Origin: CAVYWD01 sp963772225
GTDB taxonomy: Bacteria > Myxococcota > Myxococcia > Myxococcales > UBA5297
Assembly: GCA_963772225.1 (NCBI GenBank)
Contig: CAVYWD010000001.1
Span: forward strand, 682,001-746,000
Length of the DNA: 64,000 nucleotides
Reading direction: 5' to 3'
The notes under the pieces are model-generated. The model was not told the DNA's origin, made no database searches, and worked only from the letters and a program-made list of their open reading frames with translations. Position 1 is the first letter of the stretch; each line of letters opens with the position of its first letter. The translations under genes and the position numbers were made by a program. Shown here piece after piece: positions 47,107 to 56,799 of this stretch.

Positions 47107-48033
47107 ATGGCGATGACTGGAGTGCTGCGACCGGGCCATGCCCAGGTGCGCGTGCTGGACCTCGAAGAGAGCGTGAAGTTCTACCGCGACGTGCTCGGGC
47201 TGATCGAGACCGGGCGGGACAAGCAGGGCCGCGTCTATTTCAAGGCTTGGGACGAGCGCGACCACAACAGCTTCGTCTTGCGCAAGTCGGACAGCGCGGG
47301 CATCGATTTCTTTGCTTTCAAAGTGGCGTGCAAGGCGACGCTCGACAAGCTCGACTCCGACCTGCGCGCTTACGGCTGCCCCACCGAGCGTATCCCCGCC
47401 GGCGAGATGCTGGAGACCGGCGAGCGCGTGCGCTTCCGTATCCCCACCGGCCACCTCATCGAGCTCTACGCGGAGAAGAAGGACGTCGGCAACGGCCAGC
47501 CCTACGTGAACCCCAACCCGTGGATTCCCGATTTGAAGGGCATCGCCCCGGTGCGCATGGATCACGCCCTGCTCTACGGCGGCGACATCGACGGGGTCCG
47601 TAAGCTCTTCACCGAGGTGCTGGGCTTCGGGCTGGTCGAGCGCGTGCTGATGGAGGACGGCAAGACCGACCTCGCCATCTGGCTGTCGGCGTCCACCAAG
47701 GCGCACGACATCGCGCTCGTGCGGCACAACCAGGACAACAAGCTCCACCACGTCGCGTTCCTGCTCGACACCTGGGAGCAGGTCCTGCGCGCGGCGGACA
47801 TCATGTCCATGAACAAGGTGTCCATCGACATCGGGCCGACCCGGCACGGCATCACGCGCGGCACCACCATCTACGCGTTCGACCGCTCGGGGAACCGCTT
47901 CGAGACCTTCTGCGGCGGCTATAATTGGTACCCGGACATGAAGCCCATCACCTGGACGTGGGAGGAGGCCGGCCCGGGCATCTTCTATCACGACCGGAAG
48001 CTCAATGACCGGTTCCTCACCGTGGTGACCTGA
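47107..48033 (+). CDS. dmpB: Catechol 2,3-dioxygenase
   Basis: Extradiol dioxygenase that opens catechol next to its hydroxyls, giving 2-hydroxymuconic semialdehyde. The 308-residue protein has the two-domain vicinal-oxygen-chelate fold. The iron ligands are visible at the expected spacing: His153 (RMDHALLYGG), His214 or 215 (NKLHHVAF) and Glu266 (GNRFETFCGGY). HNQDNKLHHVAFLLD and GITRGTTIYAFDRSGNR are near-identical to XylE/DmpB. GGAGAGAAGCC precedes the ATG. It is the last gene of the phenol block and is followed by a strong terminator. Confidence 0.96.
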   Translation: MAMTGVLRPGHAQVRVLDLEESVKFYRDVLGLIETGRDKQGRVYFKAWDERDHNSFVLRKSDSAGIDFFAFKVACKATLDKLDSDLRAYGCPTERIPAGEMLETGERVRFRIPTGHLIELYAEKKDVGNGQPYVNPNPWIPDLKGIAPVRMDHALLYGGDIDGVRKLFTEVLGFGLVERVLMEDGKTDLAIWLSASTKAHDIALVRHNQDNKLHHVAFLLDTWEQVLRAADIMSMNKVSIDIGPTRHGITRGTTIYAFDRSGNRFETFCGGYNWYPDMKPITWTWEEAGPGIFYHDRKLNDRFLTVVT

Positions 48034-48074
48034 GAGGCGCCCGCGGGCTCATTCGCGCTTCTGTGGATTTCGGG

Positions 48075-48101
48075 AAGCCCCCGGCCGTTGGCCGGGGGCT
48101 T
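48075..48101 (+). terminator. Rho-independent terminator of the phenol operon
   Basis: Perfect 12-base stem (AAGCCCCCGGCC and complement) with a GTT loop, followed by TCCTTTCATTTT. It lies about 40 bases after the dmpB stop and marks the end of the catabolic unit. Confidence 0.9.
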
Positions 48102-48171
48102 TCCTTTCATTTTGGCCGCTGTCGATAGCCTGCAGGAGGCACGCCGAAACCCTTCGCCTGGAAAGCGCGAA

Positions 48172-48717
48172 TCACGTCTCTCCCGGGCCGCCCGGCTCGC
48201 CCGGCTCGCCCGACGCGAGCGCCATGCGGGCGATGGTCGAGACGCTGGCGGCGGCGATGAGCGACTCGAGCACCGTGCCGCCGACCGACCGGCTGAGGAT
48301 GTTGTTCGCGAGCCAGAGCGAGGTGCTCGAGAGCAACGCGAGCCGCATGGGGATGCCGCGGAGCGTGAACACCGCGATGGCCCCGAGGCACGAGGCGACG
48401 ACCGGGAGCCACCCCAAGCCCCGCGTCGAGAGCGCCAGGGCCAGGCCGACGCTGACCGCGCTGCTCGCCGCCGCGAGCCACGCCGAGCGGAACCTCACCG
48501 AGAGCAGCGTCCGCGCGCCCGAGACGAGCGCGCTCGAGGCGGCCGGCGGGCGCCCCAGCAGCGCGAAGTGCGCGACGTAGGCGAACGACTCGAACGCGAC
48601 GAAGAGCTTGAGGCGCCGGTCGTCGCGCTGCAGGAATCCGGCGATGCCCAGGACGAGCGCCAGGTATCCGACGGCTTGCGCCGGGGAAAGCCACTGAATG
48701 TCCGAGAAGCGCGCCAT
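48172..48717 (-). CDS. YgjV-family inner membrane protein
   Basis: A 181-residue membrane protein with about five hydrophobic helices: WLSPAQAVGYLALVLGIAGFLQRDD; FVAFESFAYVAHFALLG; AAWLAAASSAVSVGLAL-like; WLPVVASCLGAIAVFTLRGIPMRLALLSS; and LWLANNILSRSVGGTVLESLIAAASV. The QRDDRRLKLF, FALLG and ISTxLWLxNN type segments fit the YgjV family, uncharacterised inner membrane proteins. The start is ATG at 48717. It is convergent with the phenol operon; nothing links it to that pathway. Confidence 0.7.
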   Translation of the reverse strand: MARFSDIQWLSPAQAVGYLALVLGIAGFLQRDDRRLKLFVAFESFAYVAHFALLGRPPAASSALVSGARTLLSVRFRSAWLAAASSAVSVGLALALSTRGLGWLPVVASCLGAIAVFTLRGIPMRLALLSSTSLWLANNILSRSVGGTVLESLIAAASVSTIARMALASGEPGEPGGPGET

Positions 48718-48916
48718 GGTCGATCGCCCCGGCCCAGGGCGGCGCGATGCTGCCACGGGCGCAAGGGGGTCGCAACGCGCCCCCGGCGCCTGCCGGCGCT
48801 TGCTCGCTCGGTTCGCGAAATCGATGGGGTCCCAAGTCCTCCGCCCTTCTACCCGTTCCGCGCGCCGGGAGGGAATTGCTGGCCCCAAGACCTCCGCGCT
48901 ACTCTTTCGCACAGCG

Positions 48917-49528
48917 ATGCCGCTCGACTCCTCGCGCTTCCCGAATCTGGCCCCTTACCTCGAGGCGCTTCCGCAGGGGCTCGCCAGCTATCCCGAGTGC
49001 CAGATCAAGGGAACGATGATCCGCAGCGCCTTCGTCGACGTGCCGGCCGACCCCGCGGCTCGCGCTTGCCTGCCCTCCCCCGTCACGGCCCTCCTCGACT
49101 CGCCGCCGTCCCACAGCGCCTGGGTCTCCGAGGCGCTGGCCTGGGCGGCGGTGTTCGCCATCGGCGACCTGAAGAAGCTCGACCCCGAGCAGTGGGAGGA
49201 TTGGCGGCGGCGCGACAACAGGAGCGCCTTCTCGAATCCCGTGCTGCGGCAAATCGTGCGCCTCGCGTCCCCCGCGCTCGTGCTCTCGCTCGGGAGCGCC
49301 TACTGGGGAACGGTCCGCCGAGGCACGCGCCTGACCTTCTCGAAGCAGGAGCAGCGGGCGGCTCGAGCGAGCCTGAGCTTTCCGGTGGACCTCATCAACG
49401 CGCGAGGCCTGCGCGACGTGGCCATCTCCTTCGAGGTGGTCCTCGAGATGTCCGGGGCGCGCCGCGCCCGAGTGGACGTCGAGAAGTCCGCCCCGGGTTC
49501 GGCCACCTTTCGCGCCCGTTGGGACTGA
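48917..49528 (+). CDS. DUF2378-like myxobacterial protein
   Basis: A 203-residue protein without signal peptide or membrane segments. It begins ECQIKGTMIRSAF after a short leader (KGxxxxS motif), continues with an alpha-helical middle (AWVSEALAWAAVFAIGDL) and has the C-terminal arrangement GSAYWGTVRRGTRLTFSKQE...EVVLEMSGARRARVDVEKS...ATFRARWD. The overall order (G-motif, helix, SY...G, beta strands ending in FxxxW) is that of the DUF2378/TIGR02265 family, a paralogous family abundant in Myxococcales and of unknown function. It follows the divergent YgjV gene after 199 bases. Confidence 0.65.
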   Translation: MPLDSSRFPNLAPYLEALPQGLASYPECQIKGTMIRSAFVDVPADPAARACLPSPVTALLDSPPSHSAWVSEALAWAAVFAIGDLKKLDPEQWEDWRRRDNRSAFSNPVLRQIVRLASPALVLSLGSAYWGTVRRGTRLTFSKQEQRAARASLSFPVDLINARGLRDVAISFEVVLEMSGARRARVDVEKSAPGSATFRARWD

Positions 49529-49642
49529 CTCGCGGCCGCCCCTTTGCCCGCCGTCGCTTCGACGCTCGGCGGGGCGCCGGCCGGCTCCGTACAATGGGGC
49601 TCAGGGAGCGCGCCTGCGGCGCCCGCCCCCCGGGAGATCGCG

Positions 49643-52600
49643 ATGTCCGGCCTCGAGCTCTTCCACCCGCCCACGCGCGCCTGGTTTAACTCCGCGTTCG
49701 GCGGGCCGACCCGGCCCCAGGAGCTCGGTTGGCCGCCCATGGCGCGCGGCGAGTCGACGCTGCTGCTCGCCCCCACCGGCACCGGCAAGACGCTCGCCGC
49801 CTTCCTCGGCTGCATCGACCGCCTCCTCTTCGAGCCGGCGCCGCAGAAGCGCGAGCGATGCCGCGTCCTCTACGTCTCGCCGCTCAAGGCGCTGGCGGTG
49901 GACATCGAGCGCAACCTCCGCGCGCCGCTGGCGGGCATCGCGCGCGCCGCCCAGGCCCAGGGGCTCGCCGTCCACGTCCCGTCGGTGGCCATCCGCACCG
50001 GCGACACGCCGGCGTCCGAGCGCGCCCGGTTCCAACGCGCGCCCGCGGACATCCTGGTGACGACCCCGGAATCGCTCTACCTCCTGCTCACCTCGCGCGC
50101 CCGCGACGCGCTCCGCTCGGTCCGCACCGTCATCGTCGACGAGATCCACGCGCTGGTCCCCACCAAGCGCGGCGCTCACCTGGCGCTCTCCCTCGAGCGC
50201 CTCGAGGCGCTCTGCGGCCGGCCCTTGCAGCGAATCGGCCTCTCAGCGACGCAGCGCCCGCTGGACGAGGTCGCCCGATTCTTGGGAGGCGCGCAGGAGA
50301 CCTGGGCTTCGCTGGCGCGGCGCAGAGCCAAGGCGTCCAAGGCCGGCGGCCCGGAGGAGGAGCTGCGCGGCGAGCTGATGGGCGACGCCCACGGCGGCGC
50401 GTCGAAGGTCCGCTATCGGCCGGTGACGGTCGTGGACGCCGGCGCGACGAAGGCCCTCGAGCTGAAGATCGAGGTGCCGGTCGAGGACATGGCGCGCCTC
50501 TCGGACGCGGCGGCGACGGCGTCGGACGGGCCCGAGGCGCGAGGGCCGGCGCCCCTCTCCCTCTGGACGGCGGTCTACCCGCGCCTCCTCGCGCTGGTGC
50601 GCGCGCACCGCTCGACCATCCTGTTCGTGAACAGCCGGCGCGTGGCCGAGCGGCTCGCCGGGGCCCTCAACGACCTCGCCGGTGAGACCCTGGTGCAGGC
50701 GCACCACGGCTCGGTCGCGCGCGCCCAGCGGCTCCACATCGAGGAGCGCCTCAAGGCAGGCGAGCTGCGCGGTCTGGTCGCCACCTCGTCGCTCGAGCTC
50801 GGCATCGACATGGGCGCGGTCGACCTGGTCATCCAGATCGAAGCGCCGCCCTCGGTGGCGAGCGGCCTGCAGCGCATCGGACGCGCGGGCCACCAGGTCG
50901 GCGCGCCCAGCCGCGGCTTCTTGTTCCCCAAGTACCGCGCCGACCTCGTCGCCTGCGCGGCGCTGGCCGAGGCGATGCACGAGGGCGACGTCGAGCCCAT
51001 CCGCGCCCCGAGGAACCCGCTCGACGTGCTGGCCCAACAAGTCGTCGCCATGGCGGCGCTCGACACCCTCGACGTCGACGAGGTGTTCCGGACGGTCCGC
51101 CGGGCGGCGCCCTTCGCCGACCTCTCCCGCCGCGCCTTCGAGGGCGTGCTGGACATGCTGTCCGGCCGCTACGCCTCCGACGACTTCGCCGAGCTCAAGC
51201 CGCGCCTCACCTGGGACCGCTCCCGCGGGACCTTGCGAGCCCGCGAGGGCGCGCGCCAGGTCGCCATCGGGAATGCCGGCACCATCCCCGACCGCGGCCT
51301 CTACGGCGTCTTCTTGGCCGGGGCCGAGCGGCGCGCCAATCGGGTCGGCGAGCTCGACGAGGAGATGGTCTTCGAGAGCAAGGTCGGGGAGGCCTTCGTC
51401 CTGGGCGCCACGAGCTGGCGCATCGAGGAGATCACGCACGACCGCGTGCTCGTCAGCGCGGCCCCCGGCGTGCCCGGAAAGATGCCGTTCTGGAAAGGCG
51501 ACAAGGTGGGCCGGCCGCTGCCTTTGGGCCTGCGCATCGGGCGCCTCTTGCGCGAGCTCTCGCAGATGCCCAAGCCCGCCGCGCTGGCTCGCCTCGCGCG
51601 CGCCCACGACCTGGACGAGCGGGCCGCCGAGAACCTGCTCCGCTACCTCGACGACCAAAGCCAGGCGGCCGGCGTCATCCCGGACGACCGCACCGTGGCG
51701 GTCGAGCGCATCCGAGACGAGCTCGGCGACTGGCGCATCTGCGTGCTCTCGCCCTTCGGCGGCCGGGTGCACGCGCCGTGGGCCATGGCGGTGGAGGCGA
51801 AGCTCGCGCGCGAGCGCGGGCTCGATGTGGAGACGATGTGGACCGACGACGGCTTCGTGGTGCGCTTCCCCGACTCCGACGTCCCGCCCGATGCCGCGCT
51901 CCTCTGCCCGCGGCCGGGCGAGCTGGAGGAGCTGCTCTGGAGCCGGCTCGGCGGCACCGCCCTCTTCGCGGCCCGCTTTCGCGAGAACGCGGCCCGGGCG
52001 CTGCTCTTGCCCAAGCGGCGCGGCGGCGGCCGCTCGCCGCTGTGGCAGACGCGCAAGCGCGCCTCGGACCTGCTCGCGGTCGCCGCGCGCTTCCCGTCGT
52101 TCCCCATCATCCTGGAGACGTACCGGGAGTGCCTGTCCGACGTCTTCGACGTGCCCGCGCTGCGCGCGACCCTGGAAAGGCTCGCCACGCGCGAGGTCAA
52201 GGTCGTCACCCGCGACGCGCAGGTCCCCTCCCCGTTCGCCTCGGCCATCCTGTTCGGCTTCGCGGCCAACTACCTGTACGACGGCGACGCGCCCCTCGCC
52301 GAGCGCCGCGCTCACGCGCTCTCCATCGACCCCGCCCAGCTGCGCGAGCTGCTCGGCGAGGTGGAGCTGCGCGAGCTCCTGGACCCCGTCGCCATCGCCG
52401 CGGTGGAGCGGCAGCTGCAGCGCCGCGAGGAGCGCCAGCGGGTGAAGAGCCCGGACTCCCTCCACGACCTCTTGCTCTACCTCGGCGACCTCTCGCGCCC
52501 CGAGATCGCCGAGCGGAGCGCGAGCCCGGAGTGGCCGCGGTGGCTCGAGGAGCTTTTCGCGTCGCGGCGCGCGGTGGAGTTGGAGCTCGGCGGCGAGCCG

Positions 52601-54260
52601 CGCGCCGTCGCGGCCGAGGACGCCGCGCGCTATCGAGACGGCTTGGGCGCGGTGCTGCCCAAGGGCCTTCCGGCGGCGCTGCTCGCGCCCGCGCCCGAGG
52701 CGGGCCTCGACCTCGCGCACCGGTACGCGCGCACCCATCCGCCGTTCACCTCCGACGAGCTCGCCCAGCGGTTCGGGCTGCCGCGGAGTGCGGCGCTCAC
52801 GCTCCTCACGCGCGCGGTCGCGCTGGGGCGCCTGCTCCAGGGCGCGTTCCGGCCGGGCGAGTCGGGGCAGGAGTTCTGCGACGCCCAGGTGCTGGGCCTG
52901 ATCCGAAGGCGCTCTCTCGCCAACCTGCGCCAGGAGGTGGAGCCGGTGGAGCCGCAGGTCCTGAGCCGGTTCTTCCTGCACTGGCAGGGCGTAGCCCGGA
53001 AGCGGCGCGGCCTGGACGCGGTCCTGGACGCCGTGGAGCAGCTGCAGGGCACCGCGCTCATCGCCTCCGAGCTCGAGCGCGAGGTCCTCGCGGCGCGCGT
53101 CGAGGGCTACAGCCCGCTCGACCTGGACGCTCTGGCGGCGGCGGGCGAGGTCCTTTGGGTGGGCGTCGAGCCCCTCGGCGCGAGCGATGGGCGGATCGCT
53201 CTGTACCTCGCCGACCAGCTGCCCCGCCTCTGGCGGCCGCCGGCCATTTCGTCAGACAACCTGAACGAGCGCGAGCGCCGCCTGCTGGAGCTCCTGCGCG
53301 CGCGGGGCGCCTCGTTCTTCCCCGACCTCCACGCCGGCGCGGGCGGCGGGTACCCCGGCCAGACCGTCGGCGCGCTCTGGGACCTCACCTTCAAGGGCCT
53401 GGTGACGAACGACCTGTTCCTCCCGCTGCGGGCGTTCACGCGGCCCAAGGACGTGCGCAGCGCGCGGAGGCACGGCGCTCCGGCCGCCTTCCGCTCGAGG
53501 CGCGAGTCCCCGCCTTCGGCGGAGGGGCGCTGGACGCTCGTCGAGTCGCGCGCGGCGCAGCGGAGCTCGGACACGGCCTACCTCGCGTCGGTCGCTCAGC
53601 AACTGCTCGCGCGCTACGGAGTGGTCCCGCGGGACCTCCCGTCGGTCGAGTCGGTGCCGGGCGGCTTCGGCGCGCTCTACGATATCTTCCGGACCCTGGA
53701 GGAGAGCGGGCGGATCCGGCGGGGCTTCTTCGCCTCCGAGAATCGGCGCGATGCAATTCGCCCTGCCGCCGGCGGTGGATCTCCTCCGCTCACTTCGGGA
53801 GGACCCGGAGCCGCCGGAGGTCGTGACGCTCTCGGCGGCCGACCCGGCGAATGCCTACGGCACCGCCCTGAAATGGCCGGCGCTCGAAGGCGCCGCGGGC
53901 GGGAGGCTCGCGCGGGCGGCCGGCACGCACGTCGTCCTGGTGAACGGGGCGCTGGCGGCGTACGTCGGCCGCGGCGGGCGGCAGGTCTACGCGTTCCTTC
54001 CCGCCGAAGAGCCCGAGCGCTCGCGCCTCGCCCGAGGCGTTGCCGCGGCGCTCGCGAAGCTGGCGCAGGCCGCGCGCGCCGGGTTCGAGCTGGACGCCAT
54101 CGACGGCGCCGCACCTCGGGCGCACCCGCTGGCGCCGCACCTCGCGGCCGCCGGGTTCTCCGCGGGCCCGCACGGGTTTCTCTGGCTGCGGCGAGCTTGG
54201 GAAGTTGCAGGCGCGGCGGCCGAGGAGGGCGGCGAAAGAGCGAGCGAGACGCTTCACTAG
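49643..54260 (+). CDS. lhr: Lhr-type ATP-dependent helicase, interrupted by one +1 frameshift near the end
   Basis: A superfamily 2 DNA helicase thought to act in DNA repair. Helicase core: Walker A APTGTGKTLAAFLG at about 43-56, YVSPLKALAVDI, TPESLYLLL, DEIH at 166-169, GLSATQRP, then FVNSRRVAERL and the motif VI RIGRAGHQ. The middle has the Lhr winged-helix and core module. At about 53741 (GAG-A-ATC-GGC) one extra base shifts the frame; the corrected C-terminus reads GAMQFALPPAVDLLRSLRED...TLSAADPANAYG, the conserved end of the long Lhr form. Total 1538 residues, the size of the E. coli enzyme. Without correction the protein would end in unrelated sequence. Confidence 0.93.
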
Positions 54261-54450
54261 GTTCCGAGGCTGCAGGGGCACTGGAGAACTTCACTCGTGG
54301 CGCGGTATCCCCGGGCAGCCCGTGGCTCTGTAGCTGTCAATGCATGCGCGTTCGCACTCGCCGGTGGCGCTGCCATTTCGCCTTGGCGATCCGACTCGGC
54401 TTTGCTGCCCGCCTCCCCGCCAGCATTGAGGCAGGGAGGCAGGCCGGCGT

Positions 54451-56437
54451 TCACTTCTCCGTCAGCACGATCGCACCGGTGTAGCTCTGGCCCGGCGTGA
54501 GGGTCGTGCTCGCGCCGTCGACCGTCATGCTCAGGCTCGCCCCGGAGGCGGCCACGACGCTGGAAGAGGAGTCGAGGCTCAACTTGGTCAGGTAGGAGGT
54601 TCCGGTCACCGTCCAGGTGCTCGAGTTGAGGGTGACGATGGCGCCGTTGTCGATCGCCGCCGAAGGAGTGTTCTCGACCTCGCCGATGTCGTACCAGCGC
54701 GATGAATCGATGCGGGTCACTTGGCTCGCGGTCTTGGAGTCCCAGTGGTGTGCCTCGGACGAGCTGATGACGCCCGTGATGGAGGAGCTGTTGAAGGTGA
54801 GCGCCATGTTCTGGGCGCGGCCGCTCACGCCCCAGCCGGCGCCGTTGTAGAAGTCGCCGGCCAGGGAGATGTTGGAGAAGGTCGCCTCGACGGCGGACGA
54901 CGTCGAGGTGGCGCCAAAGCCGCTCACCGCGCTCGGAGCGCCCGAGGGCTCCGTGTAGACGCCGGTGTTCATGCTGTTCACCGGTCCTGGGTCGTCGTCG
55001 TCCATCACCTGCAGGATGACGCCGTTTTCGGGGTTGAGCTTGGCGCCTCCCGAGCCATCCACGTCGATGGTGGCGGACTGGCTGGTCTTGGCCAGGAAGA
55101 CGGCCTCGGCGGTGTTGAAGACGGTGCCGCCGCTGACGTTCACCGTGCCGGACGAGTTGTGCCACATCACGCCGAAGCGACTCGAGTTGATCGTAGTCTT
55201 GGTCGGCGTCAGGGCCGCGAGCTCCGCGCTGCTCAGGCCGAGGTTCAAGCTGCTGTTGAGCGACGAGACCGCCGAAGCCGTGCTGTCTGCGTAGTTCACC
55301 ACGCCGCCGGTGTTGATGGCCGCATAGCCGCCCACGTTGAGCGTGGCGCCCAGAAAATGCTCGGTGGCGTTGCCGATGATGTACGAGCCGTACCCGTCGC
55401 TCGAGTTGTTCACCGTGCTGTTGATGACGGTGAGGGTGCAGTTGAAGCCGCTGTCCGTCGAGAGCGTGCCCCAACCCTCGGAGGTAAGGGTCGAGTTGAT
55501 GTACGCCGCCTGGGTGCCGCTGCCGAGCAGGTTGGTAGCGCGCACGTTGTCGGTGCCATTGATTCCCAACATCCACGGCGCCGAGCGCATCTGAGAGGTG
55601 TCGACGGTCTGCGCGTAGTCGGTGGGCAGCGTGCCGTCCTTGGTGGTGATGGTCGAGTTTTTGACGATGACGCTCGCTCCGCCGGTGGCAACGACGGCAT
55701 TGCGGACAACGCCTTGGTTGCTGATCGTCGCCCCGTCCACGATTAGCGTAGTGGCGCTGCCGGTGGCCACGATCGCCGTGCCGTCGCCTGCGAAGTCGCT
55801 GCGGCCGTTGCCGGTGAGGCTGATGGTGGGCTTCTCGAGCGTCCAGGTTCCGCCGGTCGCGTAGACGGCGTCGAAGTCGTCGCCGGTCGACGTAACGCGG
55901 AGGTTCGTCAGGTCGAAGGTGCCGGCCGTGCTGTAGGTCGCGGCCGCCGGGACGGACTCGTCCGCGACCACGCCGGATGAGCCGAGATAGAGCGCTTGAC
56001 GGATAGGAAAGGTCGCGGAGCCGCCGCCCCCCGAGTACTGCACTGAGTTGGTCTTCGTCACCGTGAGCACGATGTCGCCCGTGTACGCGCCGGGCGCGAA
56101 TTCTTCGTCTACTCCGGACGTGGTCTTCAGCCGCTGCCCCGTCTCGACTCCGTTGACGGTCATGGTCACGCTGTAGCCGCTGGGGGCCGAGATGGCGCCG
56201 CCCGATTCAATCGTAAGGCCGCCAAGGTCGGTTGTCGCCGAGACCACCCAGGTCTCACCGGCGGAGACGGTCTTCGACGTGCCATTTCCGCCGTCGGCAG
56301 TCGGCGTTCCCCCGTCGGTGGAGGCGGACTGGCCGGCGTCCGTCGTGTTGGCCGCGGAGCCACCGCAGGCAAGCAGTGCCATGCCGAGCGCGGCGGAGGA
56401 AATGAGGAACCAGAATCGGGTTCCGTTGGTCGTTCAT
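54451..56437 (-). CDS. Beta-helix lipoprotein, one +1 frameshift in the signal peptide
   Basis: Reading from ATG at 56437 (GGAGTG box upstream) and dropping one C at about 56418-56420 gives a signal peptide FWFLISSAALGMALLACGGS with a lipobox; without the correction the open frame starts at an internal Met at 56382 and lacks a full signal. The mature part begins with an Asp/Gly-rich spacer, then about 550 residues of Ser/Thr/Gly/Asn-rich repeats with regular hydrophobic strands (LIVDGATISNQG, SVIVKNSTITTKDG, LTVINSTVNNSSDG), the pattern of a parallel beta-helix. It ends SYTGAIVLTEK. It is probably a surface adhesin or glycan-binding protein; no catalytic motif is visible. A related protein is encoded divergently on the other strand. 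Confidence 0.7.
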
Positions 56438-56799
56438 CGTGACACTCCATATGCGCCCGAGGAGGCGCCGTAGATGACTCGATGACACCAATCGCGGAGC
56501 TTCGATTGCGACCCGCAGGGCTTTCCTTTGCGCGCCGCTCGGCTGTGCGAAGCCTGACCTCTGTCCACGCGGCGAAAGACGGGCTGCGGGGCTGCAAGGC
56601 GGTGTCGGCCACGCCTCCTGGCGCGCAGATGGCGCTGAATCCTCAACTCGTCCATCGAATCGGAGCGAGTCGACTGGCTCCGTGCAATCGCCGGCGCGCG
56701 CTCGGTGTCCAATCGGTCGGATCACTAAGAAGCCCGCTGAGTGAGTCGCGCTTTGCCTTCGGCCGCGACACCGTCGCGGCTTTGCGCCGGAGAATCTCA
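56438..56799. other. 362-base divergent intergenic region between the beta-helix genes
   Basis: No supported gene. It must hold the promoters of both beta-helix lipoproteins. Frames that run through it are arginine-rich or cysteine-poor and lack a start signal or domain. No palindrome strong enough to name as an operator stands out. Confidence 0.45.

Noticed and set aside
50243..52981. Long 912-residue minus-strand open frame opposite lhr
   Set aside because: It is the shadow of a highly biased coding strand; the plus strand encodes all helicase motifs.
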